Origin: Cenococcum geophilum 1.58
Lineage: Eukaryota; Ascomycota; Dothideomycetes; Gloniales; Gloniaceae
NCBI GenBank assembly: GCA_001692895.1
Contig: KV748177.1
Coordinates: forward strand, 5,308,130-5,372,129
Direction of reading: 5' to 3'
DNA: 64,000 bases
Below are positions 1-13,243 of the stretch, in pieces. The notes under the pieces were generated by a model that made no database searches, was not told the DNA's origin, and was given only the letters and a program-made list of their open reading frames with translations. Position 1 is the stretch's first letter. Every line of letters starts with the position of its first letter. The translations under genes and the position numbers were made by a program.

Positions 1-2219
1 GGGTAATCTTAGTAGAGGTTCGCTGCGAGCGCTCTACTACTCCGTTCTCTTCCTAAGTATATAAGGCGGCAGGTTTAAATTCTATACCTAAATCATCTAT
101 CTAGGTAATTGCCTTTTTGCTATAGAGCTCTGCTCTATAGTTAGTACAAATTCTAGTAATTTTAAGGTTAAATTTAGTATAGATCTAGTTATAGTACCTC
201 TATAAAGACTAAGCCACTTATCCTTTATATAGATAGTATAAACTATAGTAAACCTTATATAGTCGTTGGTAAAAGATATATAGTATCTTTCACCTTTAAA
301 ACTAATAGGGGTAATAGGTCCTACTAGATCCGTATAAATAAATTAAAACGGCCATATAGCTTGTTCCTAGGGCATTCTATTATACTTCTTTTTGGCTTTA
401 GATTAAGCGTAGGGCTTACAGTATTTATCGCTAATGTTGTTAAACTTAATGCTAAGCTTATTCAGGTGGCGTTTAAGGTTACTGTAGTTAAGGTAGCTAA
501 ATCGGTAATGCTAAATAGGTAAACTTTTATTATTTTCAATTATCTAGAGGATTAATTCTAATAAGTAGTTATACTGCCAAATTAGGTAGAGTTGTTAAAC
601 TTTAGGTACATATCCTATTACCTCATTATTGCATTTAAGTTTATAAGTCTTATTATTAAAGAAGACGCCTATTTCCTTAAGTCGGCTTTTAGATAGCAGG
701 TTTATTAGTAAATATGGCACGTAAAGAACATTATATAGAGTAAGCGTACTTCTATAGCTTCTATTAGGTAGTACGGTTTATATAGAGATAGATCCTTTAC
801 CTACTAAATAAGCTCTATAGGGACCAACTATATCTAATAAGGTATCGTTATTAACGTAGTAAAAGAGAAGTTTATAATTCTTATAGCAGTAGACGGTAGC
901 GGCGGTATTATAAATAAAGTTATACCTGCTTAGTTAAGCTTATACTACCGCTGCTACAAGCTTACGTTATAAATTTACTTTATATTTAACTTAATTAGAG
1001 TGTTTATTAAGCTAAATAGGTGGCCTAGTTATCCTCTACTTCTTCCTTACACGGATTTTATTACCAATTTTCTATAGTACGTTTTCTAGGTTTCTCTCCT
1101 AGCAGTCTTTTTTATAGTACGTAGTTAGTAGAGCTAACTCCGTGCAGAAGGGCCACTTAGATAAGGATTTTATAGTTAATAGGTTAGTTTATTTTAATAA
1201 GGCGATTAAGGTTTAATATAATATAGGAGACAAACTCCTTTACGTTCTTAAAATCTTAAACGCGTTTAGTAAAGAAGGTAGCTATAATATTAGTAACAGC
1301 TACCAAATTAAAATCCTTAAAGCGTTCTTTTAGAGCCTTTTATTTCTTAAGCGCCTATCTAGTATTTAATATAAACGGCTTATAGATATTACTAATATTC
1401 TAGTTAATAAAACCGACTGCATAGGCTAGCTATTCCTTATATTTCTCCCATTCTTTTACTAAGTTAGCCGGCCTAATTTTTAGCTATTTACTAGTAAAGC
1501 CTAAGTCCACCCATTTCTCTTTAATTAACTTAAGTATAGAAAGGGGCCGCGGTAGGTTATTAAGAACCCGCTTAATGTTTTTAGATTGGAGGTGGTTTTA
1601 TATATTAATACTAAATATTAGCCAGTCTTCCCATCTAACGAGCTTTTGGATAGAGACTTAGGTGGTATATTTATCGCTTATATTGGCGAGGCTTTATATT
1701 ATAGGTGGTTTATAATAGGCAATCTATAGGCCTTATTAAGACAACGTTATTAGATTGGTTTCCTTTATAAGGAGTATTTATAGTATAGGTTTTAACTTAG
1801 TATATTCCTTAGCTAGTATAGGTAGTTCTAATAAGCTTCTTTTAATCCGCTACTAATACGGTTATTATAAGGCTTTATTCTTAAAACTCTATTATTCTAT
1901 TTATAATAATAGTAAGGTTATTTACTAAATAAGAAGTCCTTTTAAGCCTCTAGTGCCGTCGCCTAATAACGGACTATATTAGGCTTATCCTTAGTAGGAT
2001 CCTCTTATATATTTAGCGTAGAGTCCATTATTGGCAGCTACGTAGCCGCTCGTTATAGCGTCGTAAGTTAGTTAAATGTTTAATGACTTTTTAACGCCTA
2101 TGTAGTGGTATTATAATAGCAATTATCGTTAATAATAAAGCAATTAGATTTAGCCCGTTAGGTGCAAACTTAGGCTTATAACCTTTTAAATTAAGGTTAT
2201 AGAGCTAAAACTCTATATA
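1..2219 (-). mobile_element. RIP-decayed copia-type retrotransposon D, 5' half (gag to integrase)
   Basis: Read on the minus strand, this AT-rich stretch gives a Ty1/copia order: gag (about 2110 down to 1100), a degenerate zinc-knuckle region near 1090-1140, then protease and pre-integrase, and an integrase core at about 420-60. The core shows a C-x-P linker, 'YTDLVGP' and 'TNDYIRFT' (normally DDYTR). Stops fall mainly where Gln would be expected. Integrase continues past the left edge, so RT and RNase H lie outside. A primer site resembling the initiator-Met half-tRNA (GGTTATAAGCC on the minus strand, 2173-2183) precedes gag. The 5' LTR continues at 37661-37808, separated by the A1 insertion. 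Family call is firm at superfamily level; lineage is unknown. Confidence 0.75.
2173..2183 (-). other. Half-tRNA primer-binding site of copia D
   Basis: Minus strand GGTTATAAGCC matches the complement of the initiator-Met tRNA anticodon stem-loop (GGGCTCATAACC) with one RIP-type G-to-A change. Copia, Ty5 and relatives prime from this cleaved half-tRNA. It lies directly between the LTR end and gag. Confidence 0.6.
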
Positions 2220-2412
2220 TGTTACGGAACGGGGGTAGTAGCTATAGAGCGTATATATTTAAGGAGTCTATAAGACGTTACGCAATCAATCGTAAGGGTC
2301 GAGGGCGTAAGGAGGTAATATACCTACGCGTAGCTAATATAAGCTATACGCGAGGTGTATATAAGAGCACGGGGCTCTCCTATAGAGGCCCCTATAGTAG
2401 GGTTCTATAACA
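2220..2412 (-). repeat. 3' LTR of A1 (193 bp)
   Basis: Same 193-bp LTR as 25159-25351, 30977-31169 and 37468-37660. This copy is heavily RIP-mutated relative to 37468-37660. The 63-codon open frame seen inside it (and again in the other LTRs) is not a gene; it is an LTR that happens to be open in one frame. Confidence 0.9.
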
Positions 2413-2578
2413 CTACCCCCCCTCCTATAAAGGCGGAGCTCTGGCGACGCTATGGTTACTATATATATATATAAAAGGGGCACTTAAGGTATAAAAAAGA
2501 AGAAAGGGGGGTATTGCTAAAGGTTTAAAATAATGTTATATAATAAGGCTTAGCATCTAAAAATCCAACCAATTAGAT

Positions 2579-2601
2579 AACTTTAACCGCCGGTTAAAGT
2601 T
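2579..2601. promoter_or_regulatory. 23-bp CGG/CCG palindrome in the A1 3' untranslated region
   Basis: Half-site AACTTTAACCG, one central base, then its exact reverse complement. The same palindrome and about 20 bp of flank occur at 30788-30810 (A2), 23479-23501 (C, imperfect) and 37706-37728 (D LTR). Function is unknown; inverted CGG triplets are typical of Zn2Cys6 regulator sites. Confidence 0.6.
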
Positions 2602-2849
2602 CCTAACCATCTTAATAATATTCCGGTTATATAATCGCACTTTACCGCAATCTAATAGTAATTTGCCCTTACGTGGCAATATATAACGGTTTAACTCTAT
2701 AAGGGCTCCTATAGAGGATTAGGTATAAAATCTCTACTTAAGCCCAGTTTCTATAGGTTCGCGTAGTAAAAGTCGCTAATTAGATCCTTTGCATTTTTAA
2801 AATCTTCCTATAGTTGCTATTCTAGCTAATCTATATTAAATCCTATATA

Positions 2850-2995
2850 ACGTGGGTGACAGGGTTTTAACGGTGTGATGAGTTTTAACGGTTTTAAGGT
2901 TTCCCATACAAACTTTGTCTGTGTCCTCTCGCTTAAAGTTTTAATATTCAAAACCGTCAAAACCCATCATACCGTCAAAACCCTGTCACCCACGT
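2850..2995. mobile_element. 146-bp palindromic MITE with TA target duplication (inserted in A1)
   Basis: The ends are near-perfect inverted repeats starting ACGTGGGTGACAGGGTTTT, flanked by TA (2848-2849, 2996-2997). The homologous place in A2 (about 30525-30534, gagctatatatatagg) lacks it, and subtracting the insert plus one TA restores that sequence exactly. TA duplication points to the Tc1/mariner group. It is much less RIP-mutated than its surroundings, so it is a later arrival. No coding capacity. Confidence 0.85.
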
Positions 2996-3669
2996 TATAT
3001 AGCTTTATAGTAGAGCCGTCGTCCTCTACCTTTACTAAAGTATTTAGAGTTAATAATTCGTTTAATAGTCTACTCCTTATAGTTCTTATCTTTGTTCTTA
3101 TCTCAGATTAGTACTAGTAGGGGTTTAGGCTATATCTACCCTAGTAAGGGGTTGGGCTAATAAAGGTATAGTAGCTATAGGTAAAATATAGGCTATATCC
3201 CACGGGTAGCTAGGGTAAGTAGGAGTTCTAGCTTATATACGGCTCCCCTATTAATAACTCATTTAATTAAATAGGGGCTAAGGTTCTTATAATTAAGTAA
3301 CTTTATAAGCCTCTATATAGAGATATTACGTATATCTAGCTATACCTAGTCGCTAACACATATCTCCGGTAGTGGCGTTCTATAGTAGTTAGCAAAGTAG
3401 GCCTACTTTACTTAAGCCTAGGCCATTTCTCCCTTATAGTAGTTAAGTAGATTTTTTATATAGTCTATATACTAGTCAGCAAGTAGTATCTTAAGGCGTT
3501 TTTTATATAGCAGTTTCTTATTAATAGGTTTTAGTGGCTTTATGCCGGATTAGGGGTAATAACCCTTATTCGCGAAGAACGGAGTAAGTCCTGTAGTAGT
3601 TAAGACGTAGTTATTCGCTATAAATTTACCTAGTAGGAGGTAATCTACCTAGTTATCTTAACTATAGGC

Positions 3670-3749
3670 NACTACCTATNNTAGGTACGCTTTTATNCTA
3701 GCATTANCGTTTTNTNGTTACCTAGTAGTTTTNTAGTANAAGAATATAN
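3670..3749. other. Cluster of ten ambiguous bases inside A1 integrase
   Basis: Ns at 3670, 3680, 3681, 3697, 3707, 3714, 3716, 3733, 3739 and 3749 inside repeat sequence homologous to A2 around 29770-29875. This is an assembly or consensus artefact of near-identical copies, not biology. Confidence 0.9.
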
Positions 3750-6700
3750 ACATCTTAACGGAGATGCTAAGGCGTTAGCAGATTCATCTCTATATATTAG
3801 AGTTAAATTATATGCCTTAGTTAGATATAATCGAGTTAGGTAACCTATATAGTCGGTAAACTTCGCGGAAAAAGGCGTTAGTAATATTGCTAACGGCTAC
3901 GCCTTTGGTTGGGACATAGTGACGCTCTTTTATAAGTCGGCATATTATTATAAGGATGTTCTTATAGGTATAGCCGTATTGTTTATAGGGTAGTAGGTTA
4001 ATAACGAAATTTATAGTAATATCTGCCTATTATCGTATAGGTACTAATAGAGGGTATAGTAGTCCTTAGTACTTTATATTAAAGGCCTTAGCGCGCTTAT
4101 AACCATAGCAGGCGCCTATAAAGCGTTTAACTAAGTTTATTATTTTTGGCCAGAAGTAGTATTGGCTAAGAAGCTCGTAGGTTTCTTTTCTACCTAGGTA
4201 GCCGCTTAATTGGAGGTTGTAGGCTATTTAGATTAGTTACTATTATAGATTTTCTAAGTTAGGGATAAATAGGCGACCTCTATAATAGAGCCTGTTTTCT
4301 TTTACTTTTAAGGCTGCTATATTAATCTAGCCTAAGCTTTAGAGGTTAGTAGGTAGTATATAGGCGCCGGCGGTCTTTATAGTAATAAGTTAATATAGTA
4401 ATAGGTTAATAGAGATGTTATATACCATAGTAATAAGCTTATTAATTTTAGGAGATAACTCTAGTTTTATAGTATAAAGCTAAGGTATAGTTGGCTCTAT
4501 TATAGGTAGTATGCCTAGGGCCAAATTTTATACTTTTAGGATTGTTTATTGTTAGAACTAATTATAGGGGTTATCTTTAGACTAAGGAAGGTCTTACCAG
4601 TGGCGTATTAGGCTATTAGGTTTAGTACCTTATACTCCTAATCTATATACAATTTTAAAGTTAAAACTAGAGAGGAACTCGTTCTAATATACTTAGCGTT
4701 AATTTAGCTACTTTATAGTTATAAAGTACTTAAGGTTGTAATAGTCTATAAGAACTTTAGTTAGCTAGTTAGGCTCTATTAAGGAGAGTTCTAGTTAGAA
4801 TTCTTTAAACGCTTATATAATTATAAGGAGTTCTTTATTATAGATCTTATAGTTACACTCTTATAGTATAAACTTAGATAAGTAGAATGCGACTAGGTAA
4901 AGGAAACCGTTATTACCTATCTAAGAGAGGACGCCTACGTTAATGTAGTCTAAGGAGTTAGTTTTAAGATAAAGTTATCGTTTTAGTGTAAAGTAGGCTA
5001 AAATAGGTGCTTTAGTAAAGGCATTTTTAAGGTCTTAGAACGCCTTCTCGTATTTAGGCATCTAGGTAAAGCGTAGGTACGTTTTTCTTCCTTTTACAAA
5101 AAGACCCTTTATTTATATTATTGCTGTAAGTAGTATTATTACGCCTAAGAAGTTATATATAAATTTTTAATAGAAGTTAGTAAAACTAAGGAAAGCTTAT
5201 ACATCCTTAATGCAGTTAGGGGCTTACTATTTAGTAATTATATATACCTTCTTAGGGTCTATATAGACACCCTTAGTAGTAACAATTAGTCTAAGGTATT
5301 TTACTTCTATAACTAAGAATTTGTATTTCTTTAAATTAATATAAAGTCCTATGTCCCTAAGGCGCTATAGGACCTTTTAAATATATTTAATATACTTAAA
5401 AGGGTTATTATTATAAATAAGTATATTATCCAGGTACGTGGAGTAGAAGTTATTAAGGTAGTTCTATAAGGCGTTATTAATATAGCTTTAGAAGGTGCCT
5501 AGGCCGTTATATACACTAAAGGGCATAACGGTATATTTAAATTAACTGAAGCGCGATATAAATACGGTTTTCCATTTATTACCTTCCCGTATTTAGAAAT
5601 AGTTAAAGGCGGTAATAATATTAAGCTTAGTATAGATTTTAGCTTAGCTAAGCCGTTTAAGGGTCTCCTGTATAAGCGGTATTAGGTATTAGTTTTTAAT
5701 TATAATAGTATTAAGTCCTCTATAGTTAACGTAGAATTAAATACCTCCTTCTAGCTTCTTAGTAAGAAGAATAGAGGCGGCTATTAGTAATATACTAGGA
5801 CGAATAAACCCTTTATTAAGGTGCTTATTAATATACTTTCTTATAACTAAAAGTTTGTCTTTTAATATTAGGTAGGGTCTCTTATAAGGTAGCGTTTTTC
5901 CTTATTTAATATTAATAGTATAATTATTAGGTTAATATAGGGGGAGTATATCTACGCCCTTTTATAAGCATATATTAATAAAGTTATAGTACCTCTTAGG
6001 GAGGAGCTTACGGAGTTCTTTATTAGTAAGTCCTTTTTTAAGTTTTATAAACCTTTTAAAGTTTAAAGGTAAAAGTCTATAGAGTTTCGCGGGGGCGTTA
6101 TCTTCTAAAAGGTTAACTATATTCATTCTATTACTATAAATAATGTAATCCTATTCTTTATTAAACTTATATAGTTATAATTAGGAAGCTATAGCAATAG
6201 TCTAGCCTTTCCTACGTGCTATACGGTAGAAGGCCGCGGCACTTATATAATAGCAGTTAGTTATAAATAGGGTAATAAGGGGTTTCTTAGGTTAATATCC
6301 TAGTAGGTAAATAGAGGCGGCTAGGCCATATCCTAGGCAAGTCTCTCTACAGTATTTAGAGTTAAAGGTTGCTTTTTTCTTTTCCTAGTTAATAACGGGG
6401 TTGTATTATTTAAGCTAGCTTATTTTAAGGATAATAGGGTAGTTAGTAAGTAGTATAATATAGGCCTAGAGCTCTTCCTAGTGCCCATTTATATCTAAGT
6501 AGAGTTATACTATATAGGTAATCTTCTATATAGTATAACTACTATTAGTAAGTTATAGGGCGCGGGCTTTAGTAAGGGGTAAGGTAGGTAGGTTATAAGT
6601 GCGCATAAGTTAGGTATCTATAAATTAGTTAGTAGCTTCGCAGTTAATTATAGAATAGCTTTTATATTATTTTATGGCAGTAGTTCCTATTATAGGTAAA

Positions 6701-6849
6701 ACTATCTATTTCCGTCTATTTATCTTTACTAAGTTATCTATTAAGTAGGCTAATATATAAATCCTTTTATTATTAGGGCGTCCTAACCCGCAACTTAGGG
6801 TTAGGACTTAGCGTTTTCCGCTTTTATATTTAATTCTACTACTATTACT

Positions 6850-7273
6850 TATAACGGAACCTTGTAGCAAGAACTACAATAGGCTTATTAATAGGCTAGG
6901 TGTATAGGTAAAGCAAATTAAAGTTAATAACGTAATAATAACTGGTGGAGTGGTTACCTAATAGATTAACTCTAATTATATTCTAAGAATTACTATAAGG
7001 AAGAAACTATCTAGGTAGGGACTAAGGGTCCTTAAATACACAACCGTACTCCTATAAAATCCTTCTTGTATATAATATATATATACTCTATCCGCTCTAT
7101 TATGGATTATATAGATCCTATAGATTATACAGATTACGTCATATAACCTTAGTTACTATTCCTCGTTATATAGCTCTATCGGCTCTATCCTAGACCGTGC
7201 TTATATTAACTAACTAGCTTCTTCTAACTCCTCTCTAAGTAGTCGTAATATTGTACTTAAAGCGTTTGTAATA
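6850..7273 (-). repeat. 3' LTR of B1 (424 bp)
   Basis: Homologous to 62814-63234 (B2 5' LTR, opposite strand) and to the two halves 21664-21870 and 35820-36036. Ends read TATTAC...GTTATA on the minus strand, RIP-changed from a TGTTAC...GTTACA type terminus. Confidence 0.9.
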
Positions 7274-10200
7274 CTACCTCCCTCCTCCTTATCTTCGTCC
7301 TTAAAGATTCCTAATATCTCTAAGTTATTTACTAAAGGTATAATATCCGTCTAATTAGTTTGGTTAATATTATTGCTTATTATACCTAAAGCGATTTCTT
7401 CCTCTTTAACTACTCGTCGCATTTATACCGTTGCTATAATATTATCTCTTAGTGCAATTATACTATCTCCGTACTCTCGCTGTTTAAAAAAGGGGTTAGT
7501 TTATATTACGTTGGCGAACCTATATTCGCGATAACCATTCTCTTACTTAGAGTGCACTAAAGCAAATATTTATTTGTCCTATAACGTTCGCTCCGTTTCT
7601 AATGCTAAATATACATAACCTATTACTTTTAATAGTTATCTAGTTTCCTAGTTAATTTATCTTAGGGTTTCGTGTTTAATCTACTGCTACGTAGCTAGAT
7701 AATAAACTGTCTATTACTCTAGTGGAGTTACGCCGTTCTTATAATATAGAACAGGAGGCTGCTAATGCTTAGCAACGGGCCCTTAAGTCTTGTCTTATAG
7801 CGTTCACTTAGTTAATCTATCTTAAAAAAGTACGTAAGAAGGTCTGCTTTAAGGAGTAGAAGCTTATAAAATAGGGTCTATAGAAACTTAGTAATAAAAG
7901 AACGGACCCTCTTTTAATAGAGAAGGAAACAGATCTAAGTAGCTCAGCAACTGCTCTTCTTAGGCCCCCCTTAGGTAACTTATTTTTTGGCAATCCTTTT
8001 TTATTAATATTACCTAACCTAATTTCTTCCGATACTCCTATACCTTTCCTATAGCGTTTTTTGGGTTCTCTGGTAGTTCCTAGGTAGTCTTAGTATAGCC
8101 TATCCACTTTACCTTATACTATATTTCATCGTCAATATCCTTATAGTTAACGATCTTTAAAACTTACTACTTATCTTCTTCTTATCCTCTATATGTATCT
8201 ACTTTGTAAACTAGTGGCTTAATATTTCCGTATGCTAGCTCTAGTATTACAATGTGCTATATAGGGTAGATCTTTATTTTAGCTAGTAGGTTTAACTTAA
8301 ATATAACTAATAAAATCCTTTATATAATTTTAAAAGGTCCTAGTCTAATATAGTCTAACTTCTTACTTAGTTGTTAACTTTTAAAAATTTTATATAGTAG
8401 CTATACTTTATCTCCCTCCTTAAGATCTAGTCCCTTAGATTTCTTAGCGTTATAGTATTTTTTTTATTCTTTTTTATACTTTTTTTACTAATTCCATAAG
8501 GTCTATATAAAGATTTATTAACATCTTTATCCTTTCTTTAGCTATACTACTTATTTTCTTCGCTTATTATAGTAATAACGATATCCTTAGCTTATACCCG
8601 TAATTTGCCTTAAATAGTAATATGCCTATTCCCTCTTAAGGTGTTATATTATATGTAAACTGTATAACTAGTAATAATAATACCCAATTGTTCTATACGT
8701 AATTAATATAGTATCTTAGATACTATTCTAGTGTCTAATTTAATCTTTCTATTTAACCGTCTGTCTATAGGTAATATATAGTAAAAGTCGCTGCTCTAAC
8801 TCCTTATTTCGCTAAGAATACCTCCTAGAATACTACTATAAATCTTAGATCTCTATTTAATATAATCTTACTTAGTACTTTATATCTTGCAAACACTTCT
8901 TTAATATAGATCCTAGCGACATCTTCTACTAATATTTCTTCTATATATGCTATAAAGTATCCCTACTTTATAAGCTTATTTACTATTACTAAGATTATGT
9001 TATAATCTTATCTGGTAATAGGGTCTCTTAACTTTAGTAACTTAATAATAAAGTCCTATAATATGACCTCCTATAGTCTCTCTGGTATTTTAATAGGTTA
9101 TAGCCTTCTATATAGCTTATACCTCGTTAGTTTATTCCTTTAGTAATTTAGGCACTTCTTTATAACCTTCCGCGCTAAGCTTTAGATTCTATTAATAATA
9201 TACTCTTCTTAAAGTCTTAACACTAAGCCTATAGCTCCATTATATCCTTAAGTCAATCCCCTATAGAAATCTCCTATAAATTACTCTACTATGCTTCTTA
9301 GGATGTACTTTACTTCTTAATTTTCGTATATATCCGTCTGTAGATCTTTTAGCTATACTTTTAGAATTCTTTTTACCTAAAAGCTTTTTAGTGACTTATA
9401 GATTTTCCCTAATCCTTCCTAAGTAGCTGCAATTCTTAGATAATTATATCTAATTAATCCGTCTATATCTTTTCGCAGTAAAGCCCCTAATGGCTTTTCG
9501 TCATTTTATAGTTTAGCTTTTCAACTTAGAGCGTCTACTTATGTGTTATCTGTACCCTTAGTATACTAAATTTCGAAATAGTATTCTATAAGCATCTCTG
9601 CCTATCTAACCTATCTTTAATTAAGTTCCTTTATCGTTAGAAATCCCGTTAGGTTTTTATAATCCATCTTAACTATAAATAGTTTCTCTATACCTTATAA
9701 GAACGCTCTTAATTTTTTTAGTACTATAGCTATACCTAATAACTCCTTATTATAGATGTTATAGTTTAACTCTAATAGTATTATCTTCCTACTATAGTAT
9801 GCCACTAGGTGCTATCTATCTTAATATTTTTATATAAGGTATGCCCCTAGTATATAGTCTAATATATCCGTTTTTATTACCATTTCTAGTCCTAGTTAAT
9901 AGATCTTAAGAACTGGCTCTTAAGTAAATAACTCTTTAATTTTCTTAAATAATTCTTATTGCTCCTTTCCTTATACCTATGGTTCTTCTTTCTTTATTAA
10001 CCGCGTAAGTGGTTTAATATTCTTTAGCCATTATGCTATAAACCTTCTACAGTAATTGTAAAACCCTAAAAACGATCTTAACTATATAACGTTCTCCGGT
10101 TTTTACCAATTTACTATAACCTTAATCTTCTTTAGATCTATATTAAGTTGGCCTAGCTTAATAATAAATCTAATAAAATCGGTCTTCCTAGTAAAGAACT

Positions 10201-11335
10201 CGTATTTCTTAATTACTACTAGCATCTATTCTTCCTATAGTCTCTTTAAAACCTATTTAACGTATTCTCTATATTCTTCCTTAATTATTAAGTAGATAAT
10301 AATATCGTTAAGATATACTATAATAAATTCATCTAAGTATTCTCCTAATATATTGTTAATACGCTTCTAGAACGTTGCTAGTGCGTTTATAAGCCCGAAT
10401 TGCATAACTAATAGTTTATATAGTCCTTCCTTTGACCTAAAGGCTGCCTTCTATTCGTCGCCTTCCTTAATCTAGATCTAATGGTATACCTATCTTAGAT
10501 TTCGCTAATTAAGGGTAAAGGATACCTATCCTTCCTAGTAATGCTATTTAACTATCTATAGTCGATACACAGCCTTAGTTTGCCATTTTTCTTTAGTATA
10601 AATAGTACTAGATATCCTACTAATAACTGCAATAGTCTAATATATCCCTTTTATAGGTTTTCCTAGATAAAATCTTTTAATACTTTACCCTCTTCTTCAG
10701 TAAGCTTATAAATAAAAAAAAACCTTAGACTTATTCCTAGTTCTAATTCTATCTTATAGTCCTATACTATATACTCTAATAGCTTCTTACTTTTTAGCGA
10801 CTATAGTTTCTTGCTATACTTGTGGTATCTTTTTAGTACGTAACTTAGTCCCTTTTCTATTTCTTTATAGGTTGCTCCTACTTAGTACCATACTAACTTG
10901 GCTTATTATCACATTTTACGCCGTTAAGTATCCCTAATATCGACTTAACCTATAATCCAATTAATCTTTAGATTATATTCCTATAACTAAGGCATTCCTA
11001 GTACTGCCTTATTATTCCCTAATAGTAATATATCAAAAGATATCTTAATTTATCTCCCTTTAGTGGTTAACTAAATAGGTCCTATTTTAAGATTAATAAT
11101 GCCTCCTCTATAGGCTATCGGATCTCCTAAAATTATCACTAATAGGTAAGAACATTCTTTTTTCCTATATAGTAACCCCATTCTTTTAATTACTGCTAGC
11201 GAGATATAGTTCCTTATTACTCCACTATCTATCAATGCCTTAAACTGCTAATCTTACTATTTTACTTATAAATTTAGGTGTTGTCCTTAAATTCCTTTAA
11301 GGGTCTAAGGCTCTACTACTAGCTCCCTCTAGTTT

Positions 11336-11567
11336 TGTAACAGTGTAGTGTAGGAGAATTGAGTAAACGACTTGATTGTAAATGTAGCTCTAGAGGCTCT
11401 CTATATATATATAAGGAAGATGCAAGGAATAGAGACAGGTGATAAGAATTACAAGGGTAAGCAGCTAAATGGTAAGATATGCAGGGGTAAGCAGCTAAGG
11501 TAGTAAGACGGTAGTAAGCAAGTCCGATCTTAGGTCGACAACAGCATAGTACCGATAGTCGGTTACA
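11336..11567 (-). repeat. 3' LTR of copia E (232 bp)
   Basis: Starts TGTAACAGTG and ends GTTACA in plus orientation; nearly identical to 16615-16846, which has a few transitions including TGTAAC to TATAAC at its end. Confidence 0.93.
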
Positions 11568-12105
11568 CACCCCCAGATTTAACGGTGTAGTTAAAGCTGT
11601 AGAAAATAAAATGAAGGTAAAGATTATACCAAAATAGGAAATTCTGAATACAATTTAGGAGTAGTAAAAGGATAGGGTAATGTTCAAAGGTCTTTGTCAG
11701 ATAATGCAGTAGCAATTTAATATCGAATATCCACCAGATTTAACTGCTTTATCCACACTTCGTGCCTTTAACGAGGTAGTATCTTGGTAAGACCGTCAGC
11801 AGGCATCTTGTCTGTAGGGACCCATCGTACGTCAATCTTTTTGTCTTAGACTTCCTGTCTCAGCCAGTGCTAATAGACGTCGATATATCGAAGCTTAGTA
11901 TCCAGTTTTAGTGTATCTTGTCTTAGTAAGCGGATAGTCTGCATATTGTCGCAGAGTAGGGTAAATTCACGCTCTAAATTGAAGCCGATTGCCTCAAAGA
12001 AACACTACCACCAGATAATTTCAACAGCAGCCGTAGACAGGGAGAGAAGCTCCGCTTCGGTAGTTAAACAAGTAACAGATCGCTGCAGTATCGCTTTCCA
12101 ATCAA

Positions 12106-13006
12106 TTAGTCCTCCAAATAGGATAAATAGGTATCCTTAAGAGCTCCGTCTAGTGTCTTTATAGTCCGCAAATGCTGCATCGGATACTCCATAAAAGGTA
12201 ACGTCTTCTCCTTTAGTGTTTTTAAAGTAGACATAGGCTCCGAATACTTCGCCAGAGTATTTAATAGCTGTCGATTTTGTTCTAAGGCAGTAGGCAATAG
12301 CTTGGTTTGCTGCGTTAAGGTGTTTTTGATTTAGATTAGTAAGGAATTCGGCCAGCTTAGAATGCGTCTTTGCAATATCAGGTCTTCCAAATACGGCAAG
12401 GTGCGCAAGGGAACCGACTCATTGCTAATAGGCTAGTGTTCTTTGAGGGTTCGTCTGCTGGTCGGACGGAATCAGTTCTTCGGCAGGAAGTGGTGACTTA
12501 GGAAATCTTCCTGGTGGTTAAATATTGAATCAATTGGCTATCTTTTCGATATAGGAATCTTGGCAGAGCCAGATCTTTCGACTTAGTCGATCTCGTTCAA
12601 TTCGAATTCCTAGGAACCACTGTAGGTCTCCTAGTGCACAGATCTCGTATCGGTGTAGTAATTTGGCTTCAAATTCTTCAAGTCTTTAAAGGTCCTTTTT
12701 GGCAAATAGAACGGCAATATCGTCTACGTAAAAGAAGACAATAAGTCGTCCATCGGTAAATAGGCAGTTGGTACCTAGGATAGGCTTTAACCCAAATTTT
12801 AATAGTGTACTGGTGAGCTCTTTATACCAAAGTAGTGGTGAGATTTTCAATCCGTATAGCGCCATGAGTAGCTTTAGGATATGTCCGTTTTGATCAAATC
12901 CTTCTAGGCAGTAGCAGTAGACTGGCTTAACTAGCTTGGCATTTATAAACGCGTTTACGGCGTCATACTGTCGAATTTCTAAATCGAATGCAGCTGCAAT
13001 AGCCAT
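12106..13006 (-). pseudogene. Copia E reverse transcriptase / RNase H segment
   Basis: Polymerase part of the E polyprotein. 13006-12686 gives the copia RT core with 'DAVNAFINAKL' (normally D-V-x-x-A-F-L), 'GLKISPLLWY' (the G-L-K-Q-S-x-R-x-W motif) and 'FYVDDIAVL', the catalytic YVDD. 12297-12106 gives part of RNase H. Gaps between frames are caused by stops. Made as part of Gag-Pol, it would copy the element RNA in cytoplasmic particles. In its present state it cannot yield a full polyprotein. Confidence 0.85.
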
Positions 13007-13243
13007 AAGGGCACGAAATATTCGAGCAGCTAGGGTAGCTGCATAGGTCTCTTCCTCAGTGATCTATAGGTCTCCGCGGACGCATAGTCGAGCCTTAAGC
13101 TTTTGAAGATAACCGTCGCTGTCGAACTTATATTTAAAGACCCATTTTAGCGGAAGGATCTGCTCGTTACTTACTTCTTCTTTTGGTACAGTCTTGAATG
13201 TCTCTCGGCGCTTAAGGTCATTATATTCTTTTTCCATAGCTTC

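Noticed and set aside
2219..2410. A 63-residue open frame that recurs at 25161-25352, 30921-31103, 37342-37566 and 37516-37806, looking like a conserved small protein
   Set aside because: All copies lie inside A-family LTRs, in either strand, and the similarity follows the DNA repeat, not a coding constraint.
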